The notes under the pieces are model-generated. The model saw nothing but the letters and a program-made list of their open reading frames with translations. It was not told where the DNA came from and did no database searches. DNA of 64,000 nt from Marasmius tenuissimus. Lineage: Eukaryota > Basidiomycota > Agaricomycetes > Agaricales > Marasmiaceae. The stretch is from the NCBI GenBank assembly GCA_029532415.1, contig JAQOTA010000054.1, positions 1,302,001 to 1,366,000 of the forward strand, written 5' to 3'. Positions 1 through 9,207 of the stretch are shown piece by piece. Within the stretch, counting starts at the first letter, position 1; the number at the start of each line of letters is the position of its first letter. A program made the position numbers and the translations under genes.

Positions 1-489
1 AACTTTTGCCTAAAGAAGCCCTATGGTCCGTGCGTCACAATCGTCCTGACAGATCCACACTCCGAATCTCGTTTGAGGCCCCTAGCGTCTGGGAGTTCGA
101 GTCCGAGCTCAGCTAAGAGTTGAGCTGAGAACGAGAGAGAGAAGAGCTGGCATGCCACCGAGAGTGAAAATGAAGCGACTTGTGACGGAGAGGTCCAAAA
201 TGTTTGGAATACGACGTCAAGTCAGTAAAAGACCGTTAGAATATCCACAGGAGGTGGGCTCACGATATAGCTACTAGATCTCCGTCGCACTTCGTCAGGC
301 TTCCATTCGACATGGTTGGATTCGGGGAAGGGTAGGATAACCCTAACCCAAGTAGTTGTTGCGCTAATTCAGCTGATTGCTGGACCCATATGAACCTACA
401 TGTCAATTTCTCGAGCCCTTTCTGGCTGCGTTCTGTTTTGTTCTGATGAAAATCAGAATCATTTATTGTGTAGGACATGAAGTGCAATT
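1..489. other. Left-edge intergenic sequence
   Basis: No supported gene. The small minus-strand frame at 260-583 has no recognisable domain and overlaps sequence that is repeated upstream of the zinc-cluster gene at 9208, so it is probably noncoding. The stretch contains one copy of a roughly 90-base dispersed repeat (318-407). Confidence 0.5.
318..407 (+). repeat. Dispersed repeat, copy 1
   Basis: About 90 bases match 5710-5800 closely. Both copies share GAAGGGTAGGATA, then CCCTAACCC, then AAGTAGTTGTTGCGC and CCCATATGAACCTACATG in the same order and spacing. It is not telomeric: the CCCTAA stretch does not iterate. Confidence 0.8.
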
Positions 490-1110
490 GAAATGCCAGT
501 GATAGCATGGACGCGGGCGAGTCGAGTCTCGACACACAAGCATGCGCGTGAGACTTTGTAACTTGATCTACAACCACCACCACCTGGATTTCCGCAATGC
601 GCCTTCAAACGCGCGTAGTCGTCAAAAAAGGCCATTTCTAGTGATCAAAGACCCCTCTGCTTGACTTTCCCCGTCCATGAATATCTCATCTCAATATCTC
701 ATCGCCGCTGGGTCTCGTCCGGATCTCAACAGCACGTTTCTCATAGAATCTACAAGACAGCCGACCGAGGAGGAGATCGAAAGATGGAATGAAGAGTTCA
801 AGAATCGTTAAAATGACTTGGTGAGCCTCGTACCAATCCTGATAACTATACATAATCAACGAACGAAACGATTAAGACTTGCTCACGATGCACAACCCTC
901 ACGAGCATACAAAGATCTTCGCCGGTCTCGGTCTCGGTCTCAGGTACTGTTGGAGGAGAAACTACTGGGACGAGTGAGGGACGAAGGCATCATCTACATC
1001 CTCTTCCTGAATCCCGAATCCCGAACTCTCGATCTACTTAGCATACGTCACGCGCTGCCTCGTCCCTCTGCACGTCCCAAGCCATCGCTGCGTATTTTGC
1101 GAACGGGGCT
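490..1110 (+). pseudogene. Mosaic relic: zinc-cluster gene fragments joined to a peptidase fragment
   Basis: This stretch is a decayed, shortened copy of the locus at 8.93-10.22 kb with a piece of the peptidase gene attached. Bases 490-676 match the promoter at 8930-9207. From 677 there is an open frame of 44 codons matching exon 1 of the gene at 9208, including the TEEE..RWNEEF motif, ending in TAA at 809-811 where the paralogue reads on. The intron and first bases of exon 2 follow to about 900. The copy then jumps to sequence matching 10150-10216 (coiled coil), and at about 1030-1110 to sequence matching the last exon of the peptidase gene (4150-4225). The stop, the internal deletion and the unrelated tail make function unlikely. 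Confidence 0.8.
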
Positions 1111-2069
1111 TTTTTAAGTGTTGATAGTTGATCAAGTGTGGCGTACGGTACGACCTTACGTTGTTATTTATTATCCAACTTGGACTGTAGACATCCTCAA
1201 TGGAGTAAGTACTCAAAGAATTTTCTAGCGACTTGCAATTGGGTGAGGAATCCGGAACCCGGATGACTTCGGCTTTTCCCGACAAATCTCAACTCGCAAC
1301 CACGACCACCTCTTGTTTCCTATTGTTACATTTCTCTTCAATCAACGTCACAGTGGACCTTTATATGCTTTCAGCCCACCCTTTTTGAATATTCCTGAAG
1401 TCGAATCCGGACGCCCAATCCACAATAGCCAAACTTTTTCAGTGCGCACGGACCAGGTGTAGGGTAGGTTTTTCGGACCGTCCTCAGGCCTCAGTTGGCA
1501 TCCGTCGGCTTTTACTTCCTGACTACATCCATGACCTCGAGTTTGAATCTGTAATACTTTTAGCGTCTTGTACTTACCCTGTGGCTCTCTGGAAAGACCC
1601 AGGGTTCGTACAGAACGGATAATCGGCAGGTAGGTTGCAGTTTGTCTCATTCTGACTCCATGAGCTCACGAGTTCCGATTCTCAATTGCTGCTCAGTCCT
1701 GCCAACGCGAGAACCTGGGTCTCCGACGATCTGGCAAGCAACTGCAGCAACCCGGAAGTTACACTGTCCAGGGCTGACTGCCTGGACCGCCTTGCGCGGT
1801 CGCCGGCTTGAACGTCCCTTCGAATTGGAGCAAATACCCCTCCTTCTCCACAGGGCTGAGCCGCAGTAAAAGTCAGTACATAACTGCAAAATACTGATAT
1901 TATTCATCATCCAACCCAGAGACCATTTCAAATTCTCTGGGCTGTGTATGTTGATCTGTTGATGGCCATCTACCTGTATCGACGGCGAACCTGAGCAGAA
2001 CGTGAAAAAAAAGGTTCGATTTATCTGTGCTTCTTTGCGATATATAACTTATTCGCTCTCAGGATTTTA
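1111..2069. other. Intergenic region upstream of the peptidase gene
   Basis: Only short frames without recognisable domains. A TATATAA string lies at about 2040-2046, close to the peptidase ATG at 2070, and could be a core promoter element although the spacing is short. Confidence 0.4.
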
Positions 2070-4353
2070 ATGACTCGCAACGTCGATCATCTCGCTCTTG
2101 TCTTGCTCACCTTTGGTGCAGTCTCTTGGGCACAGTCGGGTGAACCTACTTTCAATTGGACAGGTGTAAGTGCAATCATTGTATTTTCTGGTTTCTCTTA
2201 TTGCTCGTATACTCAACCGGGACGTAGATCGAGCCAAGCACATCATTATCGTGGGTAGATTGCTACCAGGCGCCTTTCCAATGCGCTAGATTTGAGGTAC
2301 CCCCAAGCACGCCACCCTAACCCGTCTTTTTGTCGCTGACGTTCACGTAACAACAGGTCCCTCTGAATCGCTCCCAGCCAGAAGACGGAAAGACAGTGGC
2401 AATCGCAGTTATCAAATACCCCGCCGCTAACTCCTCGACGCATGGAGGACCCATATTTTTGAGCCCAGGAGGTCCAGGTGGAAGTGGTATCGAAATGGTG
2501 CTGGTTGGGGGCGCTCAGTTGCAAAAGATTGTCGGGACCCAGTTTGATGTTGTCTCATTCGACCCTCGTGGTGAGTAGAGTTCTCGTTCCTCCTCACACA
2601 TCGCTCATGCTGTCTCTGTCTTCTTTGTTGACGTCAGGTGTCGGCTCGAGCACTCCCAAGATATCTGTGTTCAACTCCACGGAAGAAGCGACTCAATTCG
2701 TAATGAACGGAGTTTGGGACCTCAATGCTACTATCGAGGAAGAATATGAACGATACCAAGTCTTCGGAACGATGGCCGCAGAACGCGACGTCGACGGTTT
2801 CTTGAGCCATGTCTCGACTGACAACGTCGCGCATGATATGCTTAGCCTTGCGGAAGGCATGGGACAGGAAAAGCTTCGATACTGGGGCTTCTCATGAGTT
2901 CATCGTTGAGCTTCACGAGTCTAGTGCTCATATTCGAAACACACAGGTATGGCTCGGCTCTGGGCTCCACCTTTGCAACGATGTTCCCGGTAAGACTTCT
3001 CGGTATCGATGTCGTCTACCATGGCTCTAACCAAGTTGTTTCTCACATTCAGGACCGTGTAGGCCGTCTGATCATTGACGGCTGTTTGGACATGGACGCC
3101 TACCTTAGAAGTGAGTAGAACCGCACCATCTTCACTATATACTAACGCTCAAGGGATGTCCATCCAAAGACGACCTCAAGATCCAAATGGCTGACTCGGA
3201 CAAAGCCATGCAGAGGTTTCTCGACGGCTGCGTCGCTGCAGGACCCGAAGCTTGCCCCATACACGCCTCCTCTTCTGCCGAGATCAACGTGAATCTCAAC
3301 TCCTTGCTAGAAGGCCTACGTACCAACCCCGTTGAGGTCAAGCTCGACAGTAACACCACCATACCCATCACCTACGACAGTCTACGATTTGTGATTTTCT
3401 CCGCGCTGAACACAGTCGCGCACTACCAAGAGCTCGCTGCCGGTTTGAAGCAACTTTCGGAGGGCAACGGAACTATCGTCGCCAGGGGCATTGTACGTTG
3501 ACCTACTATGCTTTTCGATGAGATCACTCTCTTATTCTCAATTGCCGAACGTTAGTGCTTCCATGCTCCAAAACGAACTCAAGACCAACGAGGCGTATGT
3601 CGCGGTTGGATGCAGTGACGCTGATCCCCTCGATATGGGTCCTTCCGAGTTGAGGAAATACATGGCCGGTATCAATTCGACGTTTGCTGGGATGACTTCG
3701 ATTCAGGGTATGACACGCTGCACGTATGTCTACGGTTTTTGAATCCATGCTGGGTGTATAAACTGACATATGCCTTTTCACTGATAGCGGTTGGAAGATT
3801 CATCCCGAGAGTCGGTTCAAGGGACCTGTTGGTGCTAACACCAGCTTCCCCCTCCTGGTTATTGGAAACACCACTGGTGAGTTCTGGCGCGGATTCGGGT
3901 ACCCGACGTTCACTCACTGTCATATGTTTCCCCCTTTTCTCAAAAGATCCGATCACTCCTCTCCTAGCGTACGTCGTCCAACTTTCTCTTTCTCTCCGTC
4001 ACCCGTCAGTCCGCTAACTAGGATTTTGTCTTATAGTGCAGAGAAGAACCACGCAGCGTTCCCAGGCTCCGGTCTCCTCGTTCAAGATTCCCCCGGGGTA
4101 AGCATTCTTCACTGTTTCCGGCTCATTCGCCAACTCATGTTTGGGATCTCTTTAGCACACCTCACTCGCCGCCACATCCGCCTGCACGTTCCAAGCTGTC
4201 GCTGCGTACTTTGCGAACGGCACTTTGCCTGAGGAAGGAACTGTATGTCCAACTGATCAAGAGCTCTTTCCGAAACCTGGTCAGGATGAGGGTGCGAGCA
4301 ATGTGACTGAGAGGTCCCTTGGTGCTCTTTTACGACGAGGTGTGATTGCATGA
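2070..4353 (+). CDS. Secreted S33-type tripeptidyl aminopeptidase-like alpha/beta hydrolase
   Basis: Predicted to remove short peptides from protein N-termini outside the cell. Twelve exons can be followed: 2070-2165, 2228-2296, 2357-2570, 2638-2893, 2947-2989, 3053-3110, 3170-3492, 3584-3723, 3788-3876, 3947-3968, 4037-4097 and 4156-4353, giving 522 residues. A hydrophobic signal peptide ending near SWAQ opens the protein. The oxyanion-type motif SPGGPGGSG is in exon 3, the nucleophile elbow GFSYGS spans exons 4 and 5, the acid lies in GNTTDPITPL, and the histidine in PGHTSLA. This matches the TAP-like C-terminal domain of the family. The intron after 2893 begins AT rather than GT, and it splits the codon of the nucleophile serine. 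The acceptor at 3583 was chosen because the nearer TTAG at 3555 breaks the frame. Family is certain; intactness is not. Confidence 0.85.
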
Positions 4354-5647
4354 ACGGGCGAGGTTTTGGTGGGCGTTGGACGTTATTTAATAGCACTAGG
4401 GAGTGAGACGGTTCGACATGTTATTTATCCATCACACTATCCCAACAATGTAGAATTTTCCACGAAGGGATGACTTGGGCGTGAGGGCATCGTCAATGCG
4501 ATTTCTAACACCAAGGGGATAAGCTAGTTGGAATCTCTCGGTATTTCCCGGCCCTACTTAACTTGTCACCACCACCGGCCCCCGGGCCCCCCGCACCTTC
4601 ACCCAAAATGATATGCACTTGCAACGTGTTTCGAAGTCGAGTTTGGGCACACCTTCGTTCTGATCTGCATCATTTCACGGATTTTACCATCCGACGAACC
4701 CCGGAATCACCTTCCGATTCTAACATCGTGTCCGCTCTCAGCCTAGCACGAGCGCGAGCGCACATCTTTGTTCAGTCGCTCGTTCAGACTCCACGCGACT
4801 AGCGTTCGATACAAAGGTTTGACTTCCGGATAAAATAAGACTCAATGAAATTTTCGAACCTCCGATGAAAGCTTGGGCTGGGGCAGCTCACCCTACGTGT
4901 GTTGGGCTGTAGATCGGGTATCACGGAGCTTCAGCTGATCTTCCGTTGCAGTCCCACAGGTTATCTTTGACTTCAGCTCACCGCTTTCCTGAAAGATCAT
5001 GCGCCGAGTCTCAACTACTGATACTATACCTAGAGCACCAAGTGTTTAAAAACTCGAGCCTTTCCTCGTGTCTGAGATCTAACACTTTACGCAGGGACGG
5101 AGATCGTTAAGGAATCAAGTACGTCCCAGGATATGTTTGATTCGATTCATTTCTTCTCCTCGGGCTATTTGATCAGCAAGCGAACTGACATAGTGCTATA
5201 CATATATCTTCTCCTTGATTTATATCGTCAACTTGATGCTTTAGTTCTCGTTGCCACACGCACGATCACGTCGTCCCCTCCCATCATCGAACCTCCTTCT
5301 CCTTCGACTACCTGGTCACCAAGCCACAGTGACATTGCGGTACGAACCTATACTAACTCATCGAACCCTCCGGGCGATCCAACTACTCTGCCGGGCTATC
5401 GCTTACCTTGACATCAAACCCCAGAACCTCGTGAGCTTCACGTAACCGATTGAGGCTGGGTAATGTGCGGACGATCCACTGGAACTCACCTCCCGAGGTG
5501 CGAATGGGAAGACGACGCGTGAAGGGAGGGGGAACGTGTTGCTTGAAGACGAGGAGCTGGATGTTTTGATTCCTGCTGACAGTTTGGGAGGATGGAAGAG
5601 GTTGTTGCATTTAGAGGACCGGAAATCGGTAAAAATTCCATCAAAAA
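4354..5647. other. Intergenic region, no supported gene
   Basis: Several short frames occur on both strands, but none shows a domain or a consistent splice chain. A C-rich stretch lies at 4565-4610. Confidence 0.4.
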
Positions 5648-6121
5648 ATGCACAAGAGGGTGAACTTACTGTACAACTACCAGATGCCTGTCGTAATTCG
5701 TCAGGTCTTGAATTCGGAGAAGGGTAGGATAGCCCTAACCCCAAGTAGTTGTTGCGCAAATTCAGCTGATCGCTGGACCCATATGAACCTACATGTCAAT
5801 CCCTTTCCGACGAAAGCTGCATTGCTTGAATCGGTATTCTGGATATCGACAGGTCGCGTTCGTCACACTACGGTCTATGGCCTCTTTCGGCCTGGATTGC
5901 AAGGGATTCAGTTTGCGCCACGTATCGCGATTGGCCTTGCCAAGCTTCTTCAAGTTGCCATTATGTTAAATGTCTCGTTGCACTCGAGCGCTTTGGAGGA
6001 CATCCGGAATGCGGCTGCGGCTGAGGTCGGGTATGTATCTGAGGACAATGAGTATCTCCGTCTTCTGACGACTTTAAAAACGGTCTATGTTACTCGTCAG
6101 CGGGAGCGGCGGACATCTTAA
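5648..6121 (+). CDS. Hypothetical ORF, possibly a relic
   Basis: An open frame of 157 codons that I do not recognise. Its first third covers the dispersed repeat at 5710-5800, so a start within the repeat is doubtful. The remainder (about 5820-6121) has a protein-like composition, including a moderately hydrophobic stretch followed by an acidic, leucine-rich tail ending in RQRERRTS. No splice signals link it convincingly to the sequence upstream. It may be a fragment of a decayed gene. Confidence 0.2.
   Translation: MHKRVNLLYNYQMPVVIRQVLNSEKGRIALTPSSCCANSADRWTHMNLHVNPFPTKAALLESVFWISTGRVRHTTVYGLFRPGLQGIQFAPRIAIGLAKLLQVAIMLNVSLHSSALEDIRNAAAAEVGYVSEDNEYLRLLTTLKTVYVTRQRERRTS
5710..5800 (+). repeat. 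Dispersed repeat, copy 2
   Basis: Second copy of the roughly 90-base repeat at 318-407, in the same orientation. Differences are mostly single substitutions and one extra C in the CCCTAACCCC stretch. Confidence 0.8.
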
Positions 6122-6523
6122 CATTGTTAAGTTAATTCGTATGAATAGTACACTTTAGATACAGAAAGCTAAGGCTAATCAGTCCTAGATCCTAGATACA
6201 TTTTCAATGAGAACTAAGGAGACGAGCCTTTGACTCGTGGACGGCATACTAGCTCCGAATTCTGCGAATTCCCTACGTTTTCGTGGTTCGTCCTATCACT
6301 TCAAACTGATCGGAGTCTACCATGACAGGGTGTGTGAATCAATCTGGCTCTGGGCGACTGGAAGTGCGAGTAAACCTTCTCACGGCTGGAAGCTACAACA
6401 CTGGATGGTCACCAGTATGTCCAAAGTCTTTCGAGCTTGTGGTGAGAGTGGTGAAAGTAGAGACGGTCGGACACCAGCCACGAATCTCGGCATGTCGTTT
6501 ACAGGACCTTGAAAGTGTTTCAA
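6122..6523. other. Intergenic or downstream sequence of the minus-strand gene
   Basis: No recognisable coding sequence on either strand. Short plus-strand frames at 6237-6543 have no domain and lie downstream of, or antisense to, the end of the minus-strand gene. Confidence 0.35.
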
Positions 6524-8930
6524 TTAGGTGTGTAAGGTTCTAGGGACTAAAGCGTGGGTGGATACCTCCTGGATTTCTTGGAACCGGCTTGAGTTGTCTA
6601 CCGGTTGGTAAATTATATGGCTTTGCCCAAGATATTGAGCGAAGTCGGTAGTAGTCACGTCGAAACCTCGAAGGACTTGGTATTGGTGGAGGATATTGTA
6701 TTGGCGGTTTGACCATGAATATGAGCGCCCAGGATGAATCGCATATTTCAAATCAATCGGAAGACCGAGGGCGAGGCAGGAGGAAGGGGGAAGGGGGAAA
6801 CGACCGTCTTCATAGAATGACCAGTAATGAAGTGTGCAGGTCATGCCACCAGTACGCAAGTCGGGAGGAGGCGGACGGATGAAAAGATAGAGTTGCTGTT
6901 GGGATGGCCGTCTGATTTGGACTCTAGGCTTTGTATAGTAGCCCTGCAAGAGCGCACGGCCCTTCACAAGCCCTGAGATACGCAGCGTTAGGGTCGGAAC
7001 AGGTTAGGCTCCACAACACGAATACGAACTGTAAGCATGCACACCATCGTCCAGGTGTTCTCCGCGGGTGTGAAAGATACTTGATGCTTGACACACCCAG
7101 TCCTTCTCTGCATCCAAATTTAACTGTATACTGAATTCGACTTTGGACCCAGGGGGGTTCAAGCTGGAGGTAAATCTACCCTGCACGTCAAGCAAGGAAT
7201 ATGAGATTTCGGCTGACTTACCTCGTCAGCCCATTCTTCAGCACCTTTTGCTCTGAAAAGCTAGGGGATTGGCTCCCCCAGGTTGGATTGGCAGCCGCAA
7301 TAGGTGTATCACTCTCAGTTGAAATGACAGTCGGCCGCCAGCCATAGTTAGGATCGTCTTGTGACACCGAGGACCTGGTAGTGGAAGCCAAAGACATTGC
7401 TTCGGCAAAGGCGATGTCGACCTCTTTCGAATCACAGCTCGCCAGGAATCGCAATAGAGTACTTTCTTGGAGAAGTTCCGCGGAGAGAGGCAAGTCCTTG
7501 ATTCTGAAGTCGCTCCAAGGAAGATTCGCATGTGGCCCCTGTGGGCCCCGACATACCATTCCTCTTGTGGGATCTAACCACAGCTCATCCTCCCCGCAAT
7601 CCAGCTGTCTCTATAATCATTCAATCAGACGCCGAAACGCATATTATCTTTGTGGGCACCTACGCGTAAGTTATACAGATACAAACGTCCCAGAATACTC
7701 GCATTTTTCGAGAATTGTGCGACCGGCAATAACTCTGGAACATCCTACTGAGTTGCGCCGCACAGGTAGTCAGGTATACTCACGCACCATCCCAGAAAAT
7801 GAGTGATGGGATCATCCCCGTGTCAATTCCATATACTTGAAGGACGTCGAAGGTCCTGTCGACCGTCGATGACTAAGCTAAATCCATGTCGATCTTGCAG
7901 CCCAGTTCTTGACACTTACAGCGGGGTCAAATAACTCCGAAAGTCATTTTCGAATGCCTGCAAATGTGCGTCGGCTCAAATCGTTTTCGGCTGAGTGCGA
8001 GTACACAGAACGTACTTTGTGTGCATCTGGTCCAGTATAGGACACCACCGTGAACACCCTGCCCCATCTTGCATCAAGCTCAGCGACACAAATCGTCTTA
8101 TCAGCTCTCCATCCATGCTCCCATGAGTACTGATCACCGCTGTCCCACCGCCGCGGATATTTGTGGACATGAAGTTCGCGAATCCTGCGTATCGAACCAC
8201 GCTTCACGGTATGGACCTACAAGCGATCGTCAGACTTCTAGACTAGCACCACAGCTGCTTTCGACACTACCTCGTCGTAAATCGTGTGACACTTCTTCTC
8301 CCGAGTATGGACAACAGTCGTCGAAAAATAGTTTACCGTCTGGTCTCCCCGAACGTTGCTAAAGCTGCCGCCTGTAACAGTAAAGTTTCGTGAGTTTTGA
8401 AAGAACTGAGACATGGGGGAAGTGGAAGGGATATCCCGTCGGGTAATTGATGGAAGTACTTAGTTCACATGCAAGCTGGGGTCATCCAATTGGCTGTGCA
8501 TTGCTGTGTACCCATGACTTGAGTATGAGAGGCAACGTGGGAGAGAGTTGGTAGCTGCATACACTGCCATATTGGTGAAGACATGGTTTGATCAACTTGT
8601 AGATATATATGGCCAACTGCAAGGATACGAAGGAACCGGCCTAAACGAATCGGTTGAACAACAATCAGGGCTGAATGAATCGTTTTGAGGACTCACCGAG
8701 TTTTTGGGGGTCTACGCTGTTCTTCTTGGAGATATCCTCGACATCAATTCCCTGCTCATGAATTGTACAGATTCGTTGACGTTCAGCCCAAACGGACAGA
8801 AAAACGCACCTGAGGTCCAGCTTCACGTAGATTTGAATCTGTGACACTCGATTCCAGGCACACGCATCGCCGCCGACTTGAAATGCTACAATGATTTTGT
8901 AGGGCGTGCGCAAATTTGAAATGCCGTCGG
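6524..8930 (-). CDS. Uncharacterised Agaricomycete multigene-family protein, possibly degenerate
   Basis: Function unknown. Several exons can be chained on the minus strand. One (about 8190-8030) ends TGPDAHK; it is followed by AFENDFRSYLTP (about 7963-7920), then LQVYGIDTGMIPSLIFWD (about 7862-7800), then ELLPVAQFSKNASI with LYLYNL (about 7740-7665), then ELWLDPTRGMVCRGPQGP and LPLSAELLQESTLLRFLAS (about 7610-7220), and a C-terminal part with LYLFIRPPPPDLRTG and VLRGFDVTTTDFAQYLG (about 6920-6590). I recognise the order and wording of these blocks from a large family of uncharacterised mushroom proteins; I recall no assigned activity. Exons at 8930-8690 probably belong to the 5' part, but no start codon is clear. 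Near 7041-7048 the frame seems to need one base removed, so this copy may be a pseudogene. Confidence 0.55.
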
Positions 8931-8948
8931 AATGCCAGCGATAACATG

Positions 8949-9035
8949 TAGGCCTGTAACCGACCTGACTGTGACGATGGCAAGCATGTCTGTACATGCT
9001 TGCCATCGTCAGGTAGGGATACTGCTTCAGGTCTA
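8949..9035. mobile_element. Small fold-back (MITE-like) insertion with target-site duplication
   Basis: An 87-base insertion flanked by GATAACATG (8940-8948) and GATAGCATG (9036-9044). The homologous sequence at 501-509 has a single GATAGCATG and no insertion, so the empty site is visible in the same window. The centre is a perfect 17-base inverted repeat (8973-8989 against 8994-9010) around a 4-base loop, and the outer ends are imperfectly complementary (TAGGCCTG against CAGGTCTA). A 9-base duplication fits a MULE- or hAT-derived non-autonomous element, but assignment to a superfamily is inference. Confidence 0.75.
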
Positions 9036-9207
9036 GATAGCATGGGCGCAGGCAAGTCAACTTGTCTCGACACATGCAAGCGTGAGACTCGTAACTTGAT
9101 CTGCAACTACCACCACCTGGATTCCTGCAATGTGCCTTCAGACGCGCACGACCGTCGAAAAAGGCTGTTTACAGTGATTCAAGAGCCCCTGTCTGATTTT
9201 CCCATCC

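Noticed and set aside
330..345. Telomere-like CCCTAACCC string
   Set aside because: Only one and a half units and no tandem array; it is part of a dispersed repeat also found at about 5730.
260..583. Minus-strand 107-codon frame near the left edge
   Set aside because: It overlaps sequence homologous to the promoter of the zinc-cluster gene, and the frame is not preserved in the other copy.
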